Positions 7,824-15,890 of a stretch of DNA of 35,962 nt are shown here, one piece after another; position 1 is the first letter of the stretch, and each line of letters begins with the position of its first letter. The notes under the pieces were generated by a model. It was not told the origin of the DNA, did not search any database, and saw only the letters and a list, made by a program, of their open reading frames with translations. The stretch comes from a virus. The stretch lies in IMG/VR virus record IMGVR_UViG_3300031623_000022, positions 1 to 35,962 of that record. The stretch is one strand, 5' to 3'. Both the position numbers and the translations under genes were made by a program.

Positions 7824-8425
7824 TATTGCATTCCTGCTAATTGTTGTAATCGAAGTAGTTCACGTGGAACCTCTGCTTCGGTCTCATCTGGATAAACTAA
7901 TTTAAGATTTTTATTACCTGGTTCTACTTTAACTGTCAATGTATCTCCAGTTTTTAAGTCATCTGGCTCCACATCATTGCTTTGTGTATTTTGCATAGTT
8001 GATGTTCCTGTTGAATATGTAGATCCTGTATCTATTTCATTACTTGCAGAATCTCTCATATCTGCGGCGGATTGTGTCTTTGTTGTACCTATTGTACCTG
8101 TTGTACCTGGTCTATCAGTACTACCTACACTCGATGTCTTAGCACCAGGCATAGCACCAATACTGCTTAATGATTTGGGTGTTTTAGGTGGATTACCACT
8201 AAATTCACCACCTGTTCCTTTATTTTGGTTCGCGGTTCGACCTAGCATATTTGTACCACCTGAGTCTGGCTTAAGGTTTTTAGCAACAGTATCAGCTGTC
8301 CGTGCAACACCGCCAGCGGCTTTACCAACAACTTGGGCGCCTTTTTTCACAGCCGTTTTCGCCAACCCGGCTACTGCTCGAGCTGCGATGCCAGCTACTG
8401 CTGGTAAGATCTCATCTATTCTCAT
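7823..8425 (-). CDS. Gly/Thr/Ser-rich protein, tagged N-terminus and LAG C-terminus
   Basis: 200 residues. It carries both shared signals: N-terminal MRIDEILPAVAG and C-terminal ELLRLQQLAGMQ. Residues 10-50 are an Ala/Val/Lys amphipathic stretch; 50-145 are low-complexity Gly/Thr/Ser/Pro; 150-190 form a small beta unit (TLTVKVEPGNKNLKLVYPDE). It is the clearest case of one protein with both tags and no other obvious domain. The low-complexity middle suggests a flexible linker between two binding ends. Confidence 0.65.
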   Translation of the reverse strand: MRIDEILPAVAGIAARAVAGLAKTAVKKGAQVVGKAAGGVARTADTVAKNLKPDSGGTNMLGRTANQNKGTGGEFSGNPPKTPKSLSSIGAMPGAKTSSVGSTDRPGTTGTIGTTKTQSAADMRDSASNEIDTGSTYSTGTSTMQNTQSNDVEPDDLKTGDTLTVKVEPGNKNLKLVYPDETEAEVPRELLRLQQLAGMQ

Positions 8426-8427
8426 AC

Positions 8428-8766
8428 TTAACTACTCCGTTGCCACCATTTAGTTGAACCACCAGACTTTATTTTTGGTCGAGTACTTTTATTCAATTGC
8501 GTAATACGCTTTGTAATTGGATTAAACCGCTTCATCCTTTTTGTTTTCCGAGCAATACGAGGGCCTAGTCGTGCCCTTGTTCTCTTAATACTAAATCTCT
8601 TTTTAATATCTAGAGGTTTTGAACAACTAGCCGGTGTTGCTACTAATCTTCCTTTCCGCCAGCCTGCTGTACAACGAAATTTTTGCACAACTTTATTACC
8701 ACGCCGTGCCCAAACACGCCGTGCTTCCAGCATAGGGTCTTCGCCCAGTAGTTCGCCCAGATTCAT
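8428..8766 (-). CDS. Very basic small protein (internal/DNA-binding protein candidate)
   Basis: 112 residues, about a third Arg or Lys. Tag MNLGELLGEDPMLEARR at the N-terminus (L-G-E at 7-9 and M-L-E at 12-14 both fit an L/I-x-E type protease site), then RCTAGWRKGRLVATPASC (31-48) with two Cys, then long basic repeats (KRTRARLGPRIARKTKRMKR). T4 internal proteins are likewise small, basic, tagged and packaged with DNA; that analogy is an inference. Similar basic proteins with the CT-G-KGR core occur in marine T4-like phages, from memory. A late promoter lies 5 nt before the ATG, with no leader. Confidence 0.75.
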   Translation of the reverse strand: MNLGELLGEDPMLEARRVWARRGNKVVQKFRCTAGWRKGRLVATPASCSKPLDIKKRFSIKRTRARLGPRIARKTKRMKRFNPITKRITQLNKSTRPKIKSGGSTKWWQRSS

Positions 8767-8771
8767 GCTTA

Positions 8772-8779
8772 TATTTATC
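8772..8779 (-). promoter_or_regulatory. Late promoter GATAAATA, leaderless type
   Basis: GATAAATA, then TAAGC, then ATG of the basic protein. Only 5 nt separate the octamer from the start codon, so the mRNA should begin at or beside the ATG. Confidence 0.7.
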
Positions 8780-8796
8780 TTAAAAGAGTTTTTAAA

Positions 8797-9063
8797 TTAT
8801 TTTAATATGACAGCTAATATACTGCCAAGAAGGGTTATAAAAATTGCACCCATACTCCAAATTACTACTTTTTCTATTCGAGAAATTTGTGCTGAGTTTA
8901 TTTCAATTTTTTGTGATAATCTAACTTCAGATTCTTGTAGATGTTGATGAATAGCAAAATATCGTTCACTACATATAGCCACATGTGCATCAAGACTTTC
9001 CGTCTCAATATCATAAGTATCGCCTGCATGAACAGATAATTTGTTTACGTCTGACTTTGCCAT
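8797..9063 (-). CDS. Small C-tail membrane protein (XhlA/holin-accessory-like)
   Basis: 88 residues: a soluble N-terminal half, a coiled-coil-like stretch (about 40-65, HLQESEVRLSQKIEINSAQI) and one C-terminal membrane helix (about 66-87, VVIWSMGAIFITLLGSILAV) ending in Lys. This layout is that of XhlA/haemolysin-like phage membrane proteins, which can assist lysis. That role is possible but not shown. Late promoter octamer 5 nt before the ATG. Confidence 0.65.
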   Translation of the reverse strand: MAKSDVNKLSVHAGDTYDIETESLDAHVAICSERYFAIHQHLQESEVRLSQKIEINSAQISRIEKVVIWSMGAIFITLLGSILAVILK

Positions 9064-9068
9064 AATAG

Positions 9069-9076
9069 TATTTATC
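9069..9076 (-). promoter_or_regulatory. Late promoter GATAAATA, leaderless type
   Basis: GATAAATA, CTATT, ATG: 5 nt from octamer to the start of the small membrane protein. It lies on the stop region of the upstream gene (stop ends at 9072). Confidence 0.7.
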
Positions 9077-9458
9077 CTATTTCCTTTATAGAAAAATACG
9101 TATTTTTTATTTTTAAATCTTTTGTTTCAATATATTCTAACCCATCTAACATAGGTACACCATTTAAATCTTCAACCAATTTTTCAATTGTAATAACACC
9201 CTGATGTTCAACTGCAAATGACCAAGTCCAAACATTTCTTATTTTATTTTTATATTCAGAACCAAAACTAAATTTTGTAAGTTTTCTTTTTTTCTTTAAA
9301 GGTAAATGAGAACCTAAGGGTTGGCAAACCATACTTAGACAGTTAATAATCATATCCCAATTTTTCTGAGATACATCTTTGCGTCTCGAGGATTGTGTAA
9401 TATCAATTAAAGTATAAACAGTAAACCACGTTGCTGTATCTGGGTTAAACTCATGCAT
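9072..9458 (-). CDS. Hypothetical protein, 128 residues
   Basis: I place the start at ATG 9456-9458 (MHEFNPDTATWFTVYTLIDI). The frame is open further upstream to 9560, but that extension crosses a strong terminator hairpin (9479-9507), and a late-promoter-like ACTAAATA sits 5 nt before this ATG. The protein is mixed alpha/beta with a basic patch (LPLKKKRKLTKF). Pattern hints (FSFGSEYKNKIRNVWTWSF, then VEHQGVITIEKLVEDL) do not lead me to a known family. Confidence 0.6.
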   Translation of the reverse strand: MHEFNPDTATWFTVYTLIDITQSSRRKDVSQKNWDMIINCLSMVCQPLGSHLPLKKKRKLTKFSFGSEYKNKIRNVWTWSFAVEHQGVITIEKLVEDLNGVPMLDGLEYIETKDLKIKNTYFSIKEIG

Positions 9459-9463
9459 AAAAA

Positions 9464-9471
9464 TATTTAGT
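9464..9471 (-). promoter_or_regulatory. Probable late promoter ACTAAATA, leaderless type
   Basis: ACTAAATA, TTTTT, ATG. A weaker match to the late octamer, but with the same 5-nt spacing as other late genes here and placed just downstream of a terminator, where a new transcript is needed. Confidence 0.45.
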
Positions 9472-9478
9472 ACTAATA

Positions 9479-9507
9479 AAAAACCCCCTCTAGAGGGGGT
9501 TTTTTCT
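9479..9507. terminator. Bidirectional rho-independent terminator
   Basis: Perfect inverted repeat CCCCCTCTAGAGGGGG flanked by A-runs and T-runs on both sides (AAAAAACCCCC ... GGGGGTTTTTT), so it works for either strand. It ends the transcript of the small structural gene at 9526-9813. Confidence 0.9.
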
Positions 9508-9525
9508 AACTTGCTTAAAACAAAA

Positions 9526-9813
9526 TTAGTATGCGAAATCAACACAAGTGTATGAACCACCTAATGCTGTTGCCAGCGCTGCCGCTGTCCAGGCACTCGG
9601 GGACTCAACACCAACATGTGTTAGTACTGCTGGTGAAGCAGAACCATCACCTAGTGCACCAATCATTACGATTGTTGCTTTTGTTTCAATTGTATCTACT
9701 ACGTGTGTTGCATTAGCTGCTGTTCCTAGTGCTACGCCACCGATTGAGAAGTGCTCAATATCATGACCTATGAATGAACCAGCTGCTACTGCGCCGTTAA
9801 CTTTTGCTACCAT
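9526..9813 (-). CDS. Small virion-type protein (abundant structural candidate)
   Basis: 95 residues, Ala/Gly/Val/Thr-rich, starting MVAKVNGAVAAGSFIGHDIE. It has the signs of a highly expressed stand-alone structural gene: its own late promoter (9864-9871), a strong AAAGGAG ribosome site, only one gene in the unit and a strong terminator directly behind. Beta-rich composition would suit a head decoration or tail-sheath-type small protein; I cannot assign it further. Confidence 0.65.
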   Translation of the reverse strand: MVAKVNGAVAAGSFIGHDIEHFSIGGVALGTAANATHVVDTIETKATIVMIGALGDGSASPAVLTHVGVESPSAWTAAALATALGGSYTCVDFAY

Positions 9814-9863
9814 TGGATTTTCTCCTTTATTTTCTATGCACCATTAATATCGATGCTTACATT

Positions 9864-9871
9864 TATTTATC
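9864..9871 (-). promoter_or_regulatory. Late promoter GATAAATA with leader
   Basis: GATAAATA followed by a roughly 50-nt leader carrying AAAGGAG before the ATG at 9811-9813. One of the late promoters with a proper leader and strong Shine-Dalgarno, in contrast to its leaderless neighbours. Confidence 0.65.
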
Positions 9872-9902
9872 TTTCAGAAACATTTTTAAACATATTTGTT
9901 AA

Positions 9903-10691
9903 TTACTTGCCGCCTCGATACCATACAGGTTTTTTAGCTGTTTTTGTTGTTAAATGCTTACCAAGTCGATATGCACCATATGTGGCGGCGCCTGTAAGAC
10001 CTATACCTGCGGCAATTTTAGAACGAGCGGACATACCACCTTTTGTGTTTGCAGGTTGTGCTTTTTCCATATCCTTTACAGGCTCTACAGGGACATATTT
10101 CTTTTCTTTTGCTAATTTCATCATAACCGGCATAAGTTCTGAACGCATTGCTCTTACTCGCAATGCTTGTATAATTCGTGTTATAACTAATGTCTTTTGT
10201 CCATGTTTTAAATTCCCCCAATCTGATACAAGACGACGAACAGACTTATATTGGGAATTATTAATTTTTAATTGTCTTTCTAATCTATATAAAAATGCAG
10301 AATCTACACTTTTTCTTGCTACACCTTTAGCAGTTAAACGTAACCATTCCTTTAATTGTGGCACATTTACACGTAAATCTGCTAAAAACAAACTACTTGC
10401 TTCTGTATCTGCAAACATATCACTTGTATCATCAGTACCAGTCAACCCTGTTAATAATATATACATATCTGTTCCATTTACACGAAACACATTAAAATTA
10501 TTAAACATTACTGTTTTTTTAGCATATTGAGCTGCTACTGGTGCATATTTAAATTCATTTTTAAGAATAGTCAACATACATGCATATAGAAATACCAAAT
10601 CAGCGGCATCTTTAGACGTATAACGACTTAACTGTCGTTTCTGCCTAATTAATCTACTTTCACATAGCTCGTTAATGAATTCTAATTCCAT
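9903..10691 (-). CDS. Conserved hypothetical protein with tag-like N-terminus
   Basis: 262 residues starting MELEFINELCESRLIRQKRQ; the I-N-E at 6-8 fits the shared tag and protease-type pattern, and a start of this kind (F-L/I-x-E-L-x-E-S/A-R) is what I recall from a conserved unknown of T4-like cyanophages. Residues 25-200 are helical; 200-262 are Lys/Ala/Gly-rich with a possible membrane-like stretch (SKIAAGIGLTGAATYGAY) before a basic tail. Late octamer 5 nt before the ATG. Function unknown; a head-assembly role fits the context. Confidence 0.65.
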   Translation of the reverse strand: MELEFINELCESRLIRQKRQLSRYTSKDAADLVFLYACMLTILKNEFKYAPVAAQYAKKTVMFNNFNVFRVNGTDMYILLTGLTGTDDTSDMFADTEASSLFLADLRVNVPQLKEWLRLTAKGVARKSVDSAFLYRLERQLKINNSQYKSVRRLVSDWGNLKHGQKTLVITRIIQALRVRAMRSELMPVMMKLAKEKKYVPVEPVKDMEKAQPANTKGGMSARSKIAAGIGLTGAATYGAYRLGKHLTTKTAKKPVWYRGGK

Positions 10692-10696
10692 AATAC

Positions 10697-10704
10697 TATT
10701 TATT
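10697..10704 (-). promoter_or_regulatory. Late promoter AATAAATA, leaderless type
   Basis: AATAAATA, GTATT, ATG: 5 nt to the start of the 262-residue gene; overlaps the stop codon of the ligase-like gene. Confidence 0.6.
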
Positions 10705-12049
10705 AATATACCTTTTGGAAGTTGGCGGCGCTAAAGCCTAATCTATCAACAATTTTTACAGCATTACCAATATGATCAACTGCTACAAAACCCTCTGGGT
10801 CTCTAACTTCAAATGTGCCATCTGGCATTTCCTCAAAAGTATCCATTGCTCTAATACCATTTAACTTTTTAGCAAACATACTTTTAATACTAAACAATCC
10901 AAACCATAATTCATATATGTGCAAAAAACTATCTTTATTTGCATCAAAAAACTGCAAACCTGTTTCTAATTCTTGTGTTTTTCTATTAATTGCATCTTCT
11001 TTTTTATAATTTGCAATTGTTTTTTCTATTTTTTCTTCAAAACGAGAAATAAAATTTAAAGCAAATTGCTCAGCATTAGCAGGGATAGAACCTTGCCTAA
11101 CACTTGCATTAATTGTAGCTTCCAGTTGCTTGCCAAACTCTTTACCAAAAGCATCTGTTTCGAGAAAATTAAAAAACTTTCTACCAGTTGATATTAAATC
11201 TTTTCTTGCTTCATTCATCGCTTGTCGGATTGCAGTTGTTTCTTCTAATGTGAATGTCACTTGACCACTAACATCTTTTATATTAGCATCACTAAACCAA
11301 ACATCATCAGTAGAATTTAAATCCTCAACACTGGCGCCATATTTAGCGTCGTTACTTGCAGGCCAGTCTGGATAACTGGTATGAAACACTATACCTATTT
11401 TGGCTTTATCTATCTTTCTACCTATATCGCTATTAGATGGAACTGCATATGTTAATGTATTTGGAGTAAAAAATATCGCTTCTTCATCATCCAATAAAGA
11501 CTTTTCTTTACTTCCTGAAACAAAAAGTAAATCACCTTGTAGCAATCCTTTAAAATTGGGTGGGAAAATCTTAGGCAACTCTTCTAACACTTCTTTTAAC
11601 TTACTACGCAAATTGCTTTTTTCGTCACCTTGTTTATTAGCATCAATTGCATCTGGCGTATCCATTATACGAGCACCAGTTTTTGCAAAAATACCCTTGT
11701 CTCCCATTATAAATTTACCAGTTGTAGCATCTCTACCTGCAAAAATAGCAGGGGATCCGTCCCATTTTGTTGTTATATTTACTGGAGATTTTGTGTGGCC
11801 GTCCAACAAATCTAAAAGAGCGGCTCCAATATTTAATGCTTCTTCAGCACCTTTATAGCCACCATGTAAAATATTATCTTCAAAGTGAGTTAAATGAGTG
11901 TTTGCACCTTCATCGATTTCAACATCATCCGTGATGGGTTTGCGTGTATAGGAAAGTTTATGAAACCCTACACCTTGTGAGCGTGTAATTCGAGGGCCTC
12001 GAAATTTACGCTTCTGTTTTATGTTTAGAATTAGTTCGGTGATCTGCAT
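10703..12049 (-). CDS. Nucleotidyltransferase/RNA-ligase-like protein, tagged N-terminus
   Basis: 448 residues. The motifs of covalent nucleotidyltransferases (DNA/RNA ligases, capping enzymes) can be read in order: motif I K-x-D-G at 95-98 (TTKWDGSPAIFAGRD), a motif III-like acidic strand at 170-178 (LQGDLLFVSG), motif IV E-G-F-V-A at 419-423 and motif V-like KIV at 432-434. Motif IV as EG(Y/F)VAV is what T4 RNA ligase 1 has. The gap between III and IV is unusually long (about 240 residues), holding a helical insertion. The N-terminus MQITELIL is of the shared tag type, so the enzyme may be packaged. It overlaps the 91-residue gene upstream by 44 nt. Ligase activity is an inference; a pseudo-enzyme or other NTase fold is possible. 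Confidence 0.6.
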   Translation of the reverse strand: MQITELILNIKQKRKFRGPRITRSQGVGFHKLSYTRKPITDDVEIDEGANTHLTHFEDNILHGGYKGAEEALNIGAALLDLLDGHTKSPVNITTKWDGSPAIFAGRDATTGKFIMGDKGIFAKTGARIMDTPDAIDANKQGDEKSNLRSKLKEVLEELPKIFPPNFKGLLQGDLLFVSGSKEKSLLDDEEAIFFTPNTLTYAVPSNSDIGRKIDKAKIGIVFHTSYPDWPASNDAKYGASVEDLNSTDDVWFSDANIKDVSGQVTFTLEETTAIRQAMNEARKDLISTGRKFFNFLETDAFGKEFGKQLEATINASVRQGSIPANAEQFALNFISRFEEKIEKTIANYKKEDAINRKTQELETGLQFFDANKDSFLHIYELWFGLFSIKSMFAKKLNGIRAMDTFEEMPDGTFEVRDPEGFVAVDHIGNAVKIVDRLGFSAANFQKVY

Positions 12050-12281
12050 CGTTTATTCGTCTTAAAGCATTACTAAATTTTTCAAGTTTTCCTGTACGAA
12101 TTGCATTTAAGAATTTCTTTTGTAATTTATCGGCTGTTTCTGCATCATAATTACCTTCTAATAAGTGCATAATATTATTAGCACTAGCAATAACATGGCT
12201 TGCCCGATTCTCAACAATTAATTCTTTATCCTTCTTAGGAAGAATATCTTCAATTTCGCTCAATATGCTTTTAATTTTCAT
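12006..12281 (-). CDS. Small helical protein, tagged N-terminus
   Basis: 91 residues starting MKIKSILSEIEDILPKK; L-S-E at 7-9 fits the protease-type site of the shared tag. The rest is a helical pair (ASHVIASANNIMHLLEG, then EKFSNALRRIND) with a basic His/Lys tail. The 3' end overlaps the ligase-like gene by 44 nt in another frame. A late octamer at 12300-12307 precedes it with an 18-nt spacing. Function unknown. Confidence 0.65.
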   Translation of the reverse strand: MKIKSILSEIEDILPKKDKELIVENRASHVIASANNIMHLLEGNYDAETADKLQKKFLNAIRTGKLEKFSNALRRINDADHRTNSKHKTEA

Positions 12282-12299
12282 AACAATTTCCGTACCTAG

Positions 12300-12307
12300 T
12301 ATTTATC
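12300..12307 (-). promoter_or_regulatory. Late promoter GATAAATA
   Basis: GATAAATACTAGG on the minus strand, 18 nt before the ATG of the 91-residue gene; it opens the late unit containing the ligase-like gene right after the early gp41 gene. Confidence 0.65.
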
Positions 12308-12322
12308 TATTTAAAGTTCTTT

Positions 12323-13705
12323 TTAACGATCCAATTTATTCATATTTGAAATCATTTTTCTCAAGTTAGATGCTTTAACTTCAGTTGTTTGCCCTTTATC
12401 ATTTTCTTTATCATCTGTTACTGAAGTTTTTCTAACAACATTACTATATAAAACTTCTGATGGTTGCTCTTCTTCGCCCTCTGGCAAATCACTAATTCTT
12501 AAACTATCTATATCAAATTGCAAATCTACCCGTTGCCCTACACCGCTACTACTACGAGTTTTCATAAATTGAATTTGATAACGACCTCGTTCTCGCATAG
12601 GTGCACTTGTAAATATACCCATAACATTATCTGCTGTTTGTACTTTACTTAATCCACCTGCAATATGAGAATGATCAAATTCTATTTCTTCTACTGCTGT
12701 TCTATTTAACTGTGAGGCCGTTATTAACAATGTATCCAACTCAACTGCTAAATTACGCAACTCCTCTGCAACATATTTGTCTTTAACATACAAATCACTT
12801 GGACTTACACGCTTGTCATTTGGCATCATTAAATCTAAATAATCAATTATAATTGCTTGTGGTTGATTACCTGATTGTATTTCATATTCTTTAAGATATG
12901 ATCTAAGTTGTCCAGTGTTAACACCACTTGGTAAATATGCTATTTGCATTGCGCCTGCTTGTTTAGCAAGCAATTTAACTTTTAATTCTACCTTTTCTAA
13001 ATCTTTAAATAAACCTCTACTGGACATTCCTGTTGCCATACTATCTATTCGCATTGCAACCAATTCTTCACTTAACTCAAAAGTAAAATATATTACATTT
13101 AAACCTATCGAAGCCCAATTTAATGCAAGATTTTGTAAAAATAAACTCTTACCTGTACCACTACCACCTGCAAAAATTGATAATTCACCTTTATTAAAAC
13201 CACCAAACAATTTTTTATCAATTGCTGTCCAACCTGTACTTACTTGCCCATTATTGTCTTTTAATGACCTTAACCGTTTTATAGGATCTTCAAAATAATC
13301 CGTACCTAAACTTTTTGTTAATCCAACTTCACTTGCTTCTTTAACTCGTTTTTCAACTGAATAATATTCACCTTTTTCAATATCATCAGCACTTGCTAAA
13401 ATTGCTTGCTCTAATGCTTTAAATTTTGCAAAATCTTGAAACTCATCAAGAAACCATTCTTTATGACGAACTGTTACTTCATTATCTATTTCAACTTCTA
13501 TACCTGTCTTTGCTTTAATCTGATCAATAGTTGGTAAACTATTATATTTTTCTGAATGCTCATTTATTAATATAACTGCTGGCCGTAACTTATTATTAAA
13601 ATATGTTGGTACAACCAAACTTTGTATACGTACATATAAATCTTTATCGCTTATTAAAAAACCTAAAAATAATTTTTGTAGATCTTCTGTAAACTCTTTT
13701 GGCAT
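12323..13705 (-). CDS. gp41: Replicative DNA helicase, gp41/DnaB family
   Basis: 460 residues, close to T4 gp41 (475). RecA-like core with Walker A GGSGTGKS at 180-187, catalytic Glu in FTFELSEE (E210), Walker B AIIIDYLDLM (D288), the sensor Q in ITASQLNR, and a C-terminal arginine-finger region (QFMKTRSSSG). It unwinds DNA ahead of the fork as a hexamer and pairs with the gp61 primase encoded two genes upstream. The C-terminal 60 residues are acidic and probably flexible. The start shares one base with the stop of the 117-residue gene. Confidence 0.93.
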   Translation of the reverse strand: MPKEFTEDLQKLFLGFLISDKDLYVRIQSLVVPTYFNNKLRPAVILINEHSEKYNSLPTIDQIKAKTGIEVEIDNEVTVRHKEWFLDEFQDFAKFKALEQAILASADDIEKGEYYSVEKRVKEASEVGLTKSLGTDYFEDPIKRLRSLKDNNGQVSTGWTAIDKKLFGGFNKGELSIFAGGSGTGKSLFLQNLALNWASIGLNVIYFTFELSEELVAMRIDSMATGMSSRGLFKDLEKVELKVKLLAKQAGAMQIAYLPSGVNTGQLRSYLKEYEIQSGNQPQAIIIDYLDLMMPNDKRVSPSDLYVKDKYVAEELRNLAVELDTLLITASQLNRTAVEEIEFDHSHIAGGLSKVQTADNVMGIFTSAPMRERGRYQIQFMKTRSSSGVGQRVDLQFDIDSLRISDLPEGEEEQPSEVLYSNVVRKTSVTDDKENDKGQTTEVKASNLRKMISNMNKLDR

Positions 13706-14058
13706 TATGACGTTTTCTCTTTATTCACTTGCTGGACAAAATGCGGATCATTTTTTAACATCCTATCTATAAAATTTAATAACTTAATAGTTACTATTCG
13801 TTTGGTACGCAATTGCGTTGTTATTGACTTTAATACTGTCTGTTCTTTATAATTTAATTTCACACCACATCCTTTTGCAGAGTTAGTTGCTGGTGCACTT
13901 CCAGTATCTTCATTTGCATCTTTAACTGGCAGTGCATCATCAAGCACACCTCCTGCTTGATCAACTATATCTTGAAATTTATCGTTCTGCTCTTTTATAA
14001 CATCCATCTGTTTTTGAAGCTCTTCAATTTTTTTATATAACTCGCTTATATGAGACAT
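13705..14058 (-). CDS. Coiled-coil hypothetical protein between gp61 and gp41
   Basis: 117 residues: an N-terminal coiled coil (about 1-40, ISELYKKIEELQKQMDVIKE), an acidic Ala/Pro linker (45-65), and a basic helical C-terminus (70-110). The gene is joined end to end with the primase (stop before 14059) and with the helicase (shared base at 13705), so it is made with the primosome. A helper for helicase or primase (loader, bridging factor) is a reasonable guess from position only; it is much shorter than the T4 loader gp59. Confidence 0.6.
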   Translation of the reverse strand: MSHISELYKKIEELQKQMDVIKEQNDKFQDIVDQAGGVLDDALPVKDANEDTGSAPATNSAKGCGVKLNYKEQTVLKSITTQLRTKRIVTIKLLNFIDRMLKNDPHFVQQVNKEKTS

Positions 14059-15048
14059 TTATAGTTGCCTCTTTAAAACATTTATTCTCATTGAACTATC
14101 CTCGATTGTATCTATAATACTTCTCAATGTAAACAATCTGCCATACTTTTTAACTGCATCGGCTACATCTTTAACATTCTTATCCCAGTCAGGAAAACTA
14201 ACTGCCCAACCATGTTTAATTGCACTTGGTATCAACTTCTTTCCTGCTCTGTCTCTATCCGGTACTAATATAATTTTTTTATTAAAACTATTCAAAAACT
14301 CTGCTTGTGTATCTGTTACTTGTGAACCTAATAAGCCAACGCCATCTATACCTATTGCATCAAAAGGTCCTTCGACTAGTATAACATATTTTCTGTCTTT
14401 TGTATATAACTGATCTACATTAAACAAATAATCTCGTTGGACATTAACATAATATTTTGGTGTCGTATCTTTATTTGGTTTAATATGCCGAGACACCCAA
14501 CCTACAATTTTATTTTTAAAATAGCAAGGAACAATAATACGGCTATTTAAATCCATATATGTATCTGGCGACCAATAAAAATCCCAATTCTCATAGATAC
14601 CTTTACCGCGTGATTGTAAATATGCTAAAACTTTTTTATCTACTTTATCAGAAATAGGAATAGAGTTGTTTGGCAAAACAATGCTCTCCCAATCTAAATT
14701 TACTTTTCTTTCTGGCTCGACAACTATATCTTGATCTTTTTCCTTTAAACTTTCTATTTTTAATTTATTAACTACACTATCTTCTATGTTAATACTAGTT
14801 AATAAATTAATAAACTTATGTCCTAATACACTTCCACCATGCCAACCAGTTGTATAACCACAATTAAAACAATGATATGAAATTACATTCGTTGTTGTAA
14901 AATTAAAGCCACCACGCTTGCGTTTATCAGGCCTTATTTCGCCCATACTGATACACATTGGACAATTTAAAGACATCCAACCACTCGGATTCACTTTTCG
15001 ACCGGATAGTCGAGATAGAATTAAAGACTTTAACTTATCTATAAGCAC
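14059..15048 (-). CDS. gp61: DNA primase, gp61/DnaG-type
   Basis: 329 residues (T4 gp61 is 342). N-terminal zinc-binding pairs CPMC (29-32) and CFNC (60-63), then a TOPRIM core with the invariant Glu in ILVEGPFDAIG (E226) and the D-x-D in VPDRDRAG (264-266). It makes RNA primers for lagging-strand synthesis with gp41. The start is GTG at 15046-15048: an early -10 box ends 6 nt upstream and there is no Shine-Dalgarno, so the message should be leaderless with GTG as start, which is uncommon. Confidence 0.93.
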   Translation of the reverse strand: MLIDKLKSLILSRLSGRKVNPSGWMSLNCPMCISMGEIRPDKRKRGGFNFTTTNVISYHCFNCGYTTGWHGGSVLGHKFINLLTSINIEDSVVNKLKIESLKEKDQDIVVEPERKVNLDWESIVLPNNSIPISDKVDKKVLAYLQSRGKGIYENWDFYWSPDTYMDLNSRIIVPCYFKNKIVGWVSRHIKPNKDTTPKYYVNVQRDYLFNVDQLYTKDRKYVILVEGPFDAIGIDGVGLLGSQVTDTQAEFLNSFNKKIILVPDRDRAGKKLIPSAIKHGWAVSFPDWDKNVKDVADAVKKYGRLFTLRSIIDTIEDSSMRINVLKRQL

Positions 15049-15054
15049 TAATAT

Positions 15055-15083
15055 ATTTTAACTTCTAATTAGGACTTTGTCAA
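15055..15083 (-). promoter_or_regulatory. Early sigma-70 promoter of the primosome operon, leaderless type
   Basis: TTGACA (15078-15083), 17-bp spacer, TAAAAT (15055-15060), 6 nt, then GTG of the primase. It lies inside the 3' end of the upstream structural gene, whose stop codon overlaps the -10 box. Confidence 0.75.
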
Positions 15084-15846
15084 GTGTACCAGTATTGGCC
15101 GCATCAGGAATATGAACAAATCTAACCCAATTTGTTGATATAGTAAAATTAAAAGGGTCAATTCCGGATGTTGCTGTATATGTATTCCAGTCCATAATGA
15201 GATTTTCTGGATGTAAATCTATAACAAACCAATTTGTTGGAGCAGTTATATCATGACTACCTTCAGCATAAAACTTACCAGTATATGTTGTTGTATAAAC
15301 TGCACAAGTATGTAATGAAGTTTGATAACTCCTATTTGGTGAGGCACTTATCGCATCACTTTCATAACGTACGCCATCTAATGTAAATGACGAGGCACTT
15401 AATGTAGCTGACGGGCTTGGTAAAATATTATCAAGTATTTCAATTGTACCAATTGCACGTTGTGACAAATCTGTATACAATGCACCTGTCTCACCTGCTG
15501 TATCTGTTGTTGTTATACTAAACTCGTATAATCCAGCATCAATGTTAGCAGTGTCTCCCCAACTAAATGTTACATCTAATGTACCTTTTACATTATCATT
15601 TACAACAGGTACCTTTGTTAAAACTAATGCACCAGTGTTAGCATCAATAATATTAACTGCTAATGTTAAATGACTAATAGATGCAAGTCGACGATTCTCA
15701 TCATATACATTAAATGTAATCTTGTCATCTATTCCTTTATGAATTTTAATTGTATTATTATACATGGGTCCTTCCAATCGTTGGCCGTTATTAAGTATCG
15801 TTAATTCATGTATTCGTTTATAAAGATAAAGATTACTTGTAGCCAT
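15058..15846 (-). CDS. Virion protein with BppU-like N-terminal beta domain
   Basis: 262 residues, Thr/Ser/Asn-rich. Residues about 28-135 have the look of the Ig-like N-terminal domain of BppU-type baseplate proteins: IKIHKGIDDKITFNVYDENR, a buried strand series, then DAGLYEFSITTTD and GTIEILDN. The C-terminal part is beta-rich with Trp and Tyr pairs, suited to a jelly-roll or carbohydrate-facing domain. A late octamer at 15865-15872 precedes it. Probable baseplate- or neck-attached structural protein; it sits as a late gene between early replication genes. Confidence 0.65.
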   Translation of the reverse strand: MATSNLYLYKRIHELTILNNGQRLEGPMYNNTIKIHKGIDDKITFNVYDENRRLASISHLTLAVNIIDANTGALVLTKVPVVNDNVKGTLDVTFSWGDTANIDAGLYEFSITTTDTAGETGALYTDLSQRAIGTIEILDNILPSPSATLSASSFTLDGVRYESDAISASPNRSYQTSLHTCAVYTTTYTGKFYAEGSHDITAPTNWFVIDLHPENLIMDWNTYTATSGIDPFNFTISTNWVRFVHIPDAANTGTLDKVLIRS

Positions 15847-15864
15847 TTGTTTATTACTCTATTA

Positions 15865-15872
15865 TATTTATT
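15865..15872 (-). promoter_or_regulatory. Late promoter AATAAATA
   Basis: AATAAATATAATAGAG on the minus strand, 18 nt before the ATG at 15844-15846. It lies in a 44-bp divergent gap shared with the plus-strand gene at 15891. Confidence 0.55.
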
Positions 15873-15890
15873 CGAATAAGTACAATAGCA

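Noticed and set aside
7474-8453. Two long plus-strand open frames (about 143 and 158 codons)
   Set aside because: They lie opposite well-supported minus-strand genes that are coupled end to end, have no promoter or ribosome site, and their translation shows no domain; the openness follows from the low-complexity Gly/Thr-rich gene on the other strand.
9459-9560. N-terminal extension of the 128-residue gene to base 9560
   Set aside because: It would be translated through the bidirectional terminator, and a late-promoter-like octamer sits 5 nt before the ATG at 9458.
9853-10530. A 225-codon plus-strand open frame
   Set aside because: Opposite a conserved late gene with its own leaderless promoter; no ribosome site and no recognisable domain.
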